Source: Miscanthus floridulus | Lineage: Eukaryota; Streptophyta; Magnoliopsida; Poales; Poaceae | Length of the DNA stretch: 64,000 nt | Assembly (NCBI RefSeq): GCF_019320115.1 | Contig: NC_089584.1 | Span: forward strand, 107,525,799-107,589,798 | Reading direction: 5' to 3' | In this document: one piece after another, positions 1 through 9,373 of the stretch | Layout of the letters: every line of letters begins with the position of its first letter | Position numbering within the stretch: the first letter of the stretch is position 1 | Notes under the pieces: generated by a model | Database searches by the model: none | The model's input: the letters and a program-made list of their open reading frames with translations, nothing else | What the model was told of the DNA's origin: nothing | Program-made: the position numbers and the translations under genes

Positions 1-255
1 AAGCATTATGTTTTGCAAACATATCAAGCAAATCTTGGTCGGTGCAAACTTGCATGTTCATCTGTCTCAATGTAGAAGTAAAACAATCTCACAACATCCC
101 TATAATCAGAAGGATACTTATTCACAACTTCAGCAACCAGATCTATGAAGTTAGTATGATCAGCATCGACGACTTTGTTCAAGCTAAACCACCGAGCACG
201 AGTATGACGAGCAATTATCCGGATTTCTAGATTGTAGCTACTAGCAGGGTCCATC
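1..255 (-). pseudogene. MULE-like transposase gene, exon 2 (N-terminal domain), frameshifted
   Basis: On the minus strand an acceptor (TTCATCTGTAG) ends at 256 and the exon opens with a Met-Asp-Pro peptide at 255. The reading continues through 'FIDLVAEVVNKYPSDY' and 'VVRLFYFYIET', then stops at 24 in that frame. Just before the stop, shifting by one base gives 'QVCTDQDLLDMFAKH', which continues to the window edge. That pair of segments is typical of the N-terminal PB1-like part of grass Mutator-like transposases. The frame break lies near residues 68-72, so the copy looks inactive, although a sequencing error cannot be excluded. The first exon lies at 19724-19995, on the far side of the 19.3-kb retrotransposon, and joins this one in frame. 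Assignment to MULE is from memory of the family and would need a database comparison. Confidence 0.55.
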
Positions 256-393
256 CTACAGATGAACAACAACGAGTTCACATACATCTATCTATCTAAA
301 ATCACACTATATCAACCACGACTACTACACCTAACTGACCACAATCACAAGGACCAAGCAATCGAAGCGGGAAAAAAACCCTAAAAATAGTAT
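256..393 (-). other. Intron remnant of the MULE-like gene, left of the insertion
   Basis: This stretch runs from the retrotransposon edge to the acceptor at 256 and is AT-rich, with a TATCTATCTATC run near 289-297. Together with the 9 bases at 19715-19723 it would restore an intron of about 142 bp once one copy of the target duplication is removed. No gene is seen in it. Confidence 0.5.
389..393. repeat. Candidate target-site duplication, left copy (AGTAT)
   Basis: AGTAT precedes the first LTR base and AGTAC (19715-19719) follows the last. Four of five bases agree, which fits a 5-bp Ty3-type duplication with one later mutation. Confidence 0.5.
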
Positions 394-726
394 TGTCGAT
401 GTTTTGGAACCGGGGTCCCTCAACCAACGAGTGAATTTGTGCTGCGTGCCCCTAATCCCGGATGGTGATGCAAAGAGACACAAGGTTTATACTGGTTCAG
501 GCAATCGAGGCCCTACGTCCAGTCTGAGAGATCGATCTTATGTTCCTTGCACCGGAGTGCTCGTAGTAGGGGGTTACAAGCTAGGTGAGAGAGGGAGCTA
601 GCCCTAGGACTCGGCGAGGGTGGTGCGGGCTGCTTGAGGCGTTGTTCTCAAGCAGCGTAGAAGTGTGTAGTTCTATCGGTGTGTTCGTCTCTCTTTTTCC
701 TCCCCCTACGAGGCCCAAGTCCTCTC

Positions 727-734
727 CTTTTATA
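727..734 (-). promoter_or_regulatory. TATA box of the inverted LTR
   Basis: TATAAAAG lies on the minus strand, in the same context as in the direct LTRs (4458 and 19373). Transcription from it would run leftward out of the element toward exon 2 of the MULE-like gene, in that gene's sense direction. Confidence 0.6.
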
Positions 735-1116
735 GTTGAAGGGAGGACGAAGGTAGTACATGTATCACTATGCGACGTCGTGCCAATAGAAGTGGCACGT
801 CCGAACCCTGTGGCTTGTTCCGGTGGCGGCGTGGCCGTAGGAGCGATCCGTCCTTGGAATACTGGTGCGGCGTGGTTGTCCCATCAGGTCCTGTGCATCG
901 TGGGAGCCCTAGGAATGTCTCGGAGCGGACATGACGGCGAACGTGCAAGCCCTGGTGGACAGATTGTGCGTGAGGCCGAGGCCTGGTCGGTGCCGAGGCT
1001 TGTACTGCGGTGGGGGGTCTCGGCAGGCACAAACCCCAGGATTGCCGAGGCCCCGGTGTACAGTGCCGAGGCCTTGCGCAGGCGGCGGGTCGCAGGTGCA
1101 GCATTTGGACACAGTG

Positions 1117-1285
1117 GCCGGTAACCCCCGTCATACCCTGTCCCAGGCGCTGATCATGGACACAGTGCTGGGACACAATTACCGGTAACCCCCGTCATAC
1201 TCTGTCCTAGGCGCTGATCGTGGACACAGTGCTGGGACACAGTTGCCGGTAACCCCCGCCGTGCCCTGTCCCAGCCGGTACGGCG
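1117..1285 (-). repeat. 64-bp tandem repeat in the inverted LTR
   Basis: Two full 64-bp units and a partial third carry the core GTGTCCACGATCAGCGCC and GGGGGTTACCGGTAAC (minus-strand reading). The same array occurs at 3922-4085 and 18837-19003. Confidence 0.8.
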
Positions 1286-2455
1286 CTGATGCGACTTCGG
1301 GTCACGTCGGCCATTCTGTGACGTTGAGTCGCTGTCCGGCTGAGATTGCGGGAGTGGTTAGAAGTATTAATGAGACGTGACGCGCTGTCGGGAGGGTCGA
1401 CCGAGGCGGGGGCCGACGGACCACGGACAAGCCGGCCCCGAGCGACACAGAGAATGAGGCCTCGCACGAGACGGAGATCAGGCTCCTTGCTGAGGCCTCG
1501 CGCGAGAGGCCTCGCGCGATACGGAGAACGCGCTTCCTACCGAGGCCCTTCGTGGAGAGCCTTGAGCGGGGCGGAGACGGCGTTCCTTGCTGAGGCCTTC
1601 CCTGGGGAGCCTCGCGCGAAGCGGAGTTGGCGTCAGGGTGCCGAGACCTCCTGCTCTATAAATGGGGGTGGCGTGTCCGAGCCCTGTAGCCGGCCACTGT
1701 TGTGGTATGGTCGATGGAGTGGCCCTGTCCTTGTCGTGCAGAAGTGACGCGCCGGTCATACTTGATCTTGTGCGTCATGGGGCTCCAGTACAGCTTGATG
1801 CAGGACATGGCGGGCGACGTGCTGGTCATCGTGCGATGACGTCATAGGGAGCTATGGCTCTGCAGATAGCGGGGCCGAGCCATCGTGGGGGGTTTGGCGG
1901 ACATGGATCCTTAGGCTGCCGAGCCCCTGAAGCAAACTGCCGAGGCCTTGGGGGGAATTATTGGTCCTGGGTACTGATTCCGAAGCCACAGTATCTCAGA
2001 CGTGGCTCCCCACGCTACGTTGTTCTCGGAGCAGGAGTTGGCAGCACAGTGAGGCATGGGCGTCAACCATGTGCATAGTGGTTAGCACAGTGGCGGGTAA
2101 CCTCTGCCCAGTCCTGCCTCCTGTCCCATCGGCCATTCTACTGTATTGTGCCGAGCATGCGGCCGATGTCAGGGGCAGCAGTTGGCTGAGTTAATGCGAC
2201 ACGATGTTTTGTCAGAGGGACGAGTGAAGGAAGAGGCAGCGGAGTGCTGCCGAGCTCGCCTCGCGCGAGATGGAGGGTCGGCGGCCCGGCCGAGGCCTTT
2301 GGTGGGGGATCGCTCGAGGTCAGCGGTGAGGGGGCCTCGGGCGAGTCGGAGAATCGGCCGAGACCAGCGGTGTTTAGCTGGTTTCGACTTTTACGAAGTC
2401 TAAGCAGTCGTTTTTTGGTTCTTGCTTAGGGTACCCCTTCTCACTGTATCCGACA

Positions 2456-2783
2456 GTAGCCCCCGAGCCTTGGGGGGAGTGGAGGCACTCCCCCTGAGGT
2501 TCTGACGAGAATTGGCTCTTGATAGTCCCTGTTGGGATGGTGTTTTGTACTTGAGGTTTCGGTGGGTGCGCGCGAGCGCACCCGCCGGGTGTAGCCCTCG
2601 AGGCCCTGGAGGAGTGATTTCACTTCTTCGGGGGCTTTTTTCTCTCTCGAGCGAGGGGTTTTCATCGTGTTTGCCGGGCCCGTGGGTGCGAGTTCGGATC
2701 GCAGGGCCTCGACGATGCTGCGGAAAGAGCCCCTTAGCCCCCGCCTGGAGCGAGAGGGCCGTCAGGGGTTCCCCCCCTTTTTC
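2456..2783 (-). repeat. Inverted piece of the element's 3' internal end
   Basis: This is the reverse complement of about 17335-17651, including the purine tract next to the inverted LTR. It separates the two head-to-head LTRs and is the spacer of the long inverted repeat. The junction with the direct LTR lies in a run of T at about 2778-2783. Confidence 0.85.
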
Positions 2784-3921
2784 ACTGCTTAGACTTCGTA
2801 AAAGTCAAAACCAGCTAAACACCGCTGGCCTCGGCCGATTCTCCGACTCGCCCGAGGCCCCCTCACCGCTGACCTCGAGTGATCCCCCACCAAAGGCCTC
2901 GGCCGGGCCGCTGACCCTCCATCTCGTGCGAGGCAGGCTCGGCAGCACTCCGCTGCCTCTTCCTTCACCCGTCCCTCTGACAAAACGTCGTGTCGCATTA
3001 ACTCAGCCAACTGCTGCCCCTGACATCGGCCGCATGCTCGGCACAGTACAGCAGAATGGCTGACGGGACAGGAGGCAGGACTGGGCAGAGGTTACCCGCC
3101 ACTGTGCTAACCACTATGCACATGGTTGACTCCCATGCCTCACTGTGCTGCCAACTCCTGCTCCGAGAACAACGCAGCGTGGGGAGCCACGTCTAAGATA
3201 CTGTGGCCTCGGAATTAGTACCCAGGACCAATAATTCCCCCCAAGGCCTCGGCAGTTTGCTTCAGGGGCTCGGCAGCCTAAGGATCCATGTCCGCTGAAC
3301 CCCCCACGATGGCTCGGCCCCACTATCTGCAGAGCCACAGCTCCCTACGATGTCATCGCACGATGACCAGCACGTCGCCCGCCATGTCCTGCATCAAGCT
3401 GTACTGGAGCCCCACGACGCATAAGATCAAGTATGACCGGCGCGTCACTTCTGCACGACAAGGACGGGGCCACTCCATCGACCAAACCACAACAGTGGCC
3501 GGCTACAGGGCTCGGACACGCCACCCCCATTTATAGAGCAGGAGGTCTCGGTACCCTGACGCCAACTCCGCTTCGCGCGAGGCTCCCCAGGGAAGGCCTC
3601 GGCAAGGAACGCCGTCTCTGCCCCGCCCGAGGCTCTCCACGGAGGGCCTCAGCAGGAAGTGCGTTCTCCGTATCGCGCGAGGCCTCTGGCGCGAGGCCTC
3701 GGCAAGGAGCCTGATCTCCGTCTCGTGCGAGGCCTCATTCTCTGTGTCGCTCGGGGCCGGCTTGTCCGTGGTCCGTCGCCCCCCGCCTCGGTCGACCCTC
3801 CCGACAGCGCGTCACGTCTCATTAATACTTCCAACCACTCCCGCAATCTCAGCCGGACAGCGGCTCAACATCATAGAATGGCCGACGCGACCCGAAGTCG
3901 CATCAGCGCCGTACCGGCTGG

Positions 3922-4085
3922 GACAGGGCACGGCGAGGGTTACCGGCAACTGTGTCCCAGCACTGTGTCCACGATCAGCGCCTGGGACAGAGTATGACGG
4001 GGGTTACCGGTAACTGTGTCCTAGCACTGTGTCCACGATCAGCGCCTAGGACAGGGTATGATGGGGGTTACTGGCCACTATGTCC
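3922..4085 (+). repeat. 64-bp tandem repeat in the 5' LTR
   Basis: Two complete 64-bp units and a third partial one, each with CACTGTGTCCACGATCAGCG, lie about 400 bp upstream of the TATA box. They are candidate enhancer repeats of U3; function is inferred from position only. Confidence 0.8.
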
Positions 4086-4457
4086 AAACGCTGCACCCGC
4101 GACCCGCCGCCTGCGCAAGGCCTCGGCACTATACACCAGGGCCTCGGCAATCCCGGGGTTTGTGCCTGTCGAGACCCCCCACTACAGTACAAGCCTCGGC
4201 ACCGACCAGGCCTCAGCCTCACGCATAATCTGTCCACCAGGGCTTGCACGTTCGCCGTCACGTCCGCTCCAAGACATTCCCAGGGCTCCCACGACGCACA
4301 GGACCTGATGGGACAACCACGCTGCTCCAGTATTCCAAGGACGGATCGCTCCTACGGCCACGCCGCCACCGGAACGGGCCACAGGGTTCGGACGTGCCAC
4401 TTCTATTGGCACGACATCGCATAGTGATACATGTACTACCTTCGTCCTCCCTTCAAC

Positions 4458-4464
4458 TATAAAA
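4458..4464 (+). promoter_or_regulatory. TATA box of the 5' LTR
   Basis: TATAAAA lies in the context CAACTATAAAAGGAGAGG, at the same place in all three LTRs and about 340 bp before the LTR end. It is the likely core promoter for the genomic transcript. Confidence 0.65.
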
Positions 4465-4801
4465 GGAGAGGACTTGGGCCTCGTAGGGGGGAGAAAAAAG
4501 AGAGACGAACACACCGATAGAACTACACACTTCTACGCTGCTTGAGAACAACGCCTCAAGCAGCCCGCACCACCCTCGCCGAGACCTGGGGCTAGCTCCC
4601 TCTCTCACCTAGCTTGTAACCCCCAACTACGAGCACTCTGGTGCAAGGAACATAAGATCGATCTCTCAGACTGGACGTAGGGCCTCGATTGCCTGAACCA
4701 GTATAAACCTTGTGTCTCTTTGCATCACCATCCAGGATTAGGGGCACGCAGCACAAATTCACTCGTTGGTTGAGGGACCCCCGGTTCCAAAACACCGACA
4801 G

Positions 4802-4820
4802 TTGGCGCGCTAGGTAGGGG
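4802..4820 (+). other. Primer-binding site of the Tat element
   Basis: TTGGCGCGCTAGGTAGGGG begins one base after the LTR. The second Tat element has the closely related TGGCGCACCAGGTAGGGG at 58959. The cognate tRNA was not identified. Confidence 0.65.
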
Positions 4821-4858
4821 CCTCTGCGTGTTAGCTTCATCGTCCTAGCAGGACCCGG

Positions 4859-7010
4859 ATGGCAGACCCCATACGACCATTGCGTCTCGGCACCGTAGTT
4901 TGGTTTGGGAGCCTAGAGTTCATGTCTCTAGGGCATGAGTACGACATGGTGCTCCTCGCCCCTCGAGCCCCACCGTCCGACGATGAAGTTATGCCCCGGC
5001 AGCCCAGGCGCAGGCGGCACCCGGGCGGCCGCTCTCGCTGCGCTCACCAGGCACGACACGAGGAATGCCACCCCGACGCTATGCGAACCCGGGGCGGCAC
5101 GCCACTCCCCGACGATATCCTACGACCAGCTGTTGGTACGGGGTCCCTGGCTGGGGACCTGTCTGGCCTGAGCCTGGACAAAGAAAAATCGTCGGCGGCT
5201 CACGGCGATGCCCAGTCATCTAGTTCCACTCCACCACTCCCTGAAGAGTTGACCCCGGCGGGGTAGAATATGGAGACGGCACCGTCCCCATGCCCCTTTG
5301 GGTTGAGGAATGCCGCCGCCTCTTATGCCTACGCCTACACTGCCGCTCACGAGCACCCCTCGGAACGCCGCCAGCGCTTCGCTCTCGACCTGAGCACCCA
5401 CTTCGACTCCTCGGACGAGGACGAGGCATGGCCCGGGGTGGATTTCTCCGAACTCCACAACCCTGGGGCTTTGCGCCAATTCTTGGCCGCAAACGACTAC
5501 TGCCTCGGCTATTCTGACTCCGACGACGAAGGGACTTACAATCCATCTCGTGAGTGCTTCCACGTCGGGCTCAGGATGCCAAGGGCGGGCGAAGAAGATG
5601 AAAGGATAGGCAACCATTCCCCGCCCCAGGCAAGGGCGGGCGATGCCACACCTCCGCGTCTCGTAGCCCTGGCGGCGCGAAACGAGAACCCCATCCACGG
5701 GGGGCATCGATGCCCAGACCTGGAGCAGCTCCACAAGCTTCAAGCCAAGGTCGAACAAGACCGACTCCTTCTGCAACAGCTTCGGGACACTCTCGAGCAG
5801 GAGCAGCAAGGGCGCGGTGAGGATGAAGGAGCCCATGGGAGGGCCCACGACGTCCATCACCGCATCAACGACAACGAGGGGGGAGAGCCACCCCCAATCT
5901 TTAATCGGGCTAGCCAGAATGTCGCAGCGGTGGCGATGCTGGTCCAAGCAATGCCCGAGCCCTCCACCACCGAGGGGCGACGGGTCCGCGAAGAGCTCCG
6001 CAACCTCCTCGAGACCGCTGCGGTACAGCAGGCTGAAAGTTCCGCCTCTTGCCAGTGTGGAGGCACTTCGGAGCAACCCACGGCGCGACCTCGCCGGGGC
6101 CAGGATGCCTCGGTCCGTCTCGAGCCCGCTCGCGCGCCGGCGGCCAACGGGGCCCCCTCGGTGCGCGATCGACCTGGAGACCAGCACGAGGCACAAGGTG
6201 ACCACGAAGTAGTTGGCAGGCGACGGAGCCGCCTAGGGCTACCACCCACACCAAGGCGGTCGCTACGACAGTGAAGAGGACCGCAGTCCTTCTCCCGAGC
6301 CACCTGGCCCTCGGGTCTTTAGTAGAGCCATTCGCAACGCTCACTTCCCAGCCCGGTTCCAGCAACCTGCCAACCTCACAAAGTATAGCGGCGAGACGAA
6401 CCCTGAGCTATGGCTGGCCAATTATCGCCTGGCTTGTCAGCTAGGCGGTGCGGAAGATGACCTGCTCATCATCCGCAACCTCCCTTTGTTCTTATCAGAC
6501 TCAGCACGAGCCTGGCTTGAACACCTTCCTCCCGCACAGATCCACGACTGGCGTGACTTAGTGAGGGTCTTCGTCGGGAATTTCTAGGGCACCTATGTGT
6601 GCCCCAGGAACTCCTGGGACCTCAAAGGTTGCCGCCAGAAGCCGGACGAATCTCTTCAAGATTTCATCCGGCGCTTCTCCAAGAAATGCACCGAGTTGCC
6701 CCGCGTCGGTGACTCGGAAATCGTCCAAGCATTCCTCTCTGGCACCTCCTGCCGGGACCTGGTCCGAGAATTGGGCCGAAACGTACCAACCACAGCGGCC
6801 GCACTCCTCGACATCGCCACCAACTTCGCCTCGGGCGAAGAGGCGGTTGGGGCCATCTTCCCCAACAACGACGCTAAGGGGAAGCAGAAGGACGAGGCCC
6901 CCGAGGCCTCGCCCGCCCGCGTCCCCAAGAAAAAGAAGAAGGGTCGCCCAGGGAAGCAGGAGGTCCTCGAGGCCATCCATGTCGCCGCGACAGATCGCAG
7001 GAATCCCTGA
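4859..7010 (+). pseudogene. gag region of the Tat element (interrupted)
   Basis: The first ATG after the primer-binding site is at 4859. The frame runs to 6274 with one TAG at 5264, then the reading moves by one base near 6255 and continues to 7010 with a TAG at 6585. The N-terminal half is acidic and low in complexity. The conserved capsid-like part lies at about 6340-6850, with 'LACQLGGAEDDLLI', 'ARAWLEHLPP' and 'QDFIRRFSKKCTELP', the typical Ty3 gag (retrotrans_gag) block. A lysine-rich tail (6925-6960) follows. A CCHC-like residue pattern may remain in the 'CPYHQGPVKHALEEC' stretch at about 7057-7101. The gag protein would package element RNA in virus-like particles; the stops and the frame shift make this copy non-functional. 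Confidence 0.8.
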
Positions 7011-8009
7011 GGCCCCCGGGGCCCCGGGCTATTTGATGACATGCTAAAGAAGCCCTGTCCTTACCATCAGGGTCCGGTGAAGCATGCCCTCGAGGAGTGC
7101 ACCATGCTCTAGCGTTACTACGCCAGGCTTGGGCTCCCCGACGACGATGAGGCCAGGAAAAGGGGCGCCGGCGAAAGGGACGGCAATAAAGATGATGGGT
7201 TCCCCGAGGTACACAATGCCTTCATGATCTTTGGCGGACCCTTGGCATGCCTCATGGTGCGCCAGCGAAAGAGGGAACGCCGAGAGGTCTTCTCGGTCAA
7301 GGTGGCCACCCCCCGGTACCTCGATTGGTCTCGGGAGGCAATCACCTTTGATCGGGATGACCACCCCGATTATGTTCCAAACCCCGGGCAGTACCCGCTT
7401 GTCGTCGACCCGATCGTCGGCAACACCCGGCTCACCAAAGTGCTCATGGACGGAGGCAGCGGCCTCAACATCCTCTACGTCAACACTCTGGAGCTCCTGG
7501 AGCTCGACCAGTCATGGCTCCGAGGCGGTTCCGCACCCTTCCACGGCGTCATGCCAGGAAAGCGCACACGACCCCTCGGGCGCATCGACTTACCCGTCTG
7601 CTTTGGCACTCCCTCCAACTACCGCAAGGAGGTCCTCACCTTCGAGGTGGTTGGATTCAAGGGGGCTTACCACGCCATCTTGGGGCGCCCGTGCTACGCC
7701 AAGTTCATGGCGGTCCCCAACTACACCTACCTCAAGCTCAAGATGCCAGGCCCCAACGGCATCATCACCGTCGAGTCCATGTACGAACATGTATACGACT
7801 GCGACGTCGAGTGCATCGAGTACGCCGAGGCCATCGTGGAGGCCAAGACCCTCATCGCCGATCTCGACCAGCTTGGTAGCGAGGTTCCCGACGCCAAGCG
7901 GCGTGCCGGGACCTTCGAGCTCGTGGAGGCCATCAAGCTCGTCCCCGTCGATCCCGCCGTCCCCGACGGCCGAGGACTGAAGATCAGCGCCACCCTCGAT
8001 GGTAAATAG
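7011..8009 (+). pseudogene. Aspartic protease region of the Tat polyprotein
   Basis: The region stays in the same frame as the gag C-terminus and as the reverse transcriptase that follows, separated only by stops (for example TAG at 8007). The protease active site is 'VLMDGGSGLNILY' at about 7440-7478, in the Asp-Gly-Gly-Ser form common in Tat elements. 'FKGAYHAILGRP' follows at about 7658-7690, matching the ILGRP motif found near the end of retroviral-like proteases. The enzyme cleaves the gag-pol polyprotein. Because gag, protease and reverse transcriptase share one frame here, the ancestor probably made a single long polyprotein. Confidence 0.8.
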
Positions 8010-8015
8010 GAGGCC

Positions 8016-9373
8016 GTGCTCGTCGACTTTCTCCGTGCGAACGTTGATATGTTCGCGTGGAGTCCCTCGGACATGCCGGGCATACAAAGGGAGGTCGCCG
8101 AGCATGCCTTAGATATCCGGGCAGGCTCCAGGCCGGTAAAGCAGCGCCTGCGCCGATTTGATGAGGAGAAGCGCAGGGCCATCGGTGAAGAAGTGCAGAA
8201 TCTCATGGCAGCCGGGTTCATCAAGGAAGTATTCCATCCAGAGTGGTTGGCTAACCCTGTATTAGTCAGAAAGAAAAGTGGCAAGTGGAGGATGTGCGTG
8301 GACTACACTGGTCTAAATAAAGCATGCCCGAAAGTCCCATTCCCACTACCACGAATTGACCAAATCGTCGACTCCACTGCGGGATGCGAAACCCTCTCCT
8401 TCCTTGATGCATATTCCGGTTACCACCAAATCAAGATGAAAGAGTCCGACCAGCTCGCGACTTCTTTCATCACTCCATTCGACATGTACTGCTACGTAAC
8501 TATGCCGTTCGGCCTCAGAAACGCAGGGGCTACTTACCAACGGTGCATGATCCAAGTCTTTAGTGAATACATCGGGCGAACCATTGAGGCCTACATGGAT
8601 GACATTGTAGTCAAGTCTAGGAAGGCCGACGATCTCGTCGGCGACTTGGAGGTTGCCTTCACATGTCTCAGAGCGAAGGGCATCAAGCTCAACCCCGAGA
8701 AGTGTGTCTTCGGGGTTCCCCGAGGCATGCTCTTGGGGTTCATAGTCTCGAAACGTGGAATCGAGGCCAACCCGGAGAAGGTCTCGGCCGTGACCAACAT
8801 GGGCCCGATCCGAGACCTCAAAGGGGTGCAGAGGGTCATGGGATGCCTTGCGGCCCTAAGCCGCTTCATCTCGCGCCTCGGCGAAAAAGGCCTGCCCCTG
8901 TACCGCCTCTTGAGAAAGTCCGAGCGCTTTTCTTGGAACACCGAGGCTGAGGAAGCCCTCGCCAGGCTCAAAGCACTGCTCACCAACCCCCCGTCCTGGT
9001 TCCGCCCACCGAGGGCGAGCACCTCTTACTCTACGTCACCACGACGACCCAAGTGGTCAGCGCGGCCGTAGTAGTCGAGAGGAGGGAGAAGGGACATGCT
9101 CTACCCATCCAACGACCTGTTTACTTCATCAGCGAAGTGCTCTCCGAGACTAAGACGCATTACCCCCACATCCAGAAGCTGGTTTACACCGTAGTCTTGG
9201 CTCGACGCAAGCTGCGTCACTACTTCGAGTCCCACCCGGTGACTGTGGTGCCGTCTTTTCCTTTGGGAGAGATAATCCAAAACCGGGAGGCCTCGGGTAG
9301 AATAGCCAAGTGGGCTGTCGAACTCATGGGGGAAACCTTGTCTTTCGCGCCTCAGAAAGCGATCAAATCGTAG
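8016..9373 (+). pseudogene. Reverse transcriptase and first RNase H of the Tat element
   Basis: The fingers block 'GFIKEVFHPEWLANPVLV' lies at about 8215, 'KWRMCVDYTGLNKACPK' at about 8284, the 'SGYHQIKM' block at about 8415, and the catalytic 'YMDDIVVKS' at about 8593. These copy element RNA into cDNA in virus-like particles. The connection domain 'LAALSRFISRLGEKGLPL' is at about 8850. Near 8990, within a run of six Cs, the frame shifts by one base, and the RNase H part ('THYPHIQKLVYTVV') continues in the new frame to a TAG at 9371. The residues needed for catalysis are present, so decay here seems limited to the shift and stops. Confidence 0.88.

Larger units (their letters stand above)
394..2455 (-). 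repeat. LTR of the Tat element, inverted copy (2062 bp)
   Basis: Read on the minus strand this begins TGTCGGATACAGTGAG and ends CCAAAACATCGACA, matching the 3' LTR at 17652-19714 over its whole length. It is oriented opposite to the other two LTRs of the same element and begins directly at the host junction. It keeps the TATA box, the 64-bp tandem repeats and the GCGCGAGGCCTC-rich segment of its relatives. Confidence 0.9.
2784..4800 (+). repeat. 5' LTR of the Tat element, truncated at its start
   Basis: Matches the 3' LTR from its base 48 (ACTGCTTAGACTTCG) to its end (CCAAAACACCGACA), followed directly by the primer-binding site. The first 47 bases are missing and replaced by the inverted internal fragment, so this LTR was altered after or during integration. 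Confidence 0.9.

Noticed and set aside
585..1124. 179-codon open frame in the left LTR (and its mirror at 18983-19522)
   Set aside because: It lies wholly in LTR U3/R sequence, is present in inverted form in the other LTRs, and is explained by high GC content.
2512..3063. 183-codon frame across the inverted junction
   Set aside because: It crosses from inverted internal sequence into the direct LTR, so it is a by-product of the rearrangement; no domain.
5216..6205. 329-codon minus-strand frame opposite gag
   Set aside because: Shadow of the GC-rich gag reading; no known domain, and the plus strand carries the gag motifs.
7590..8284. Two long minus-strand frames opposite the protease
   Set aside because: Mirror readings of the conserved protease and reverse-transcriptase coding strand.
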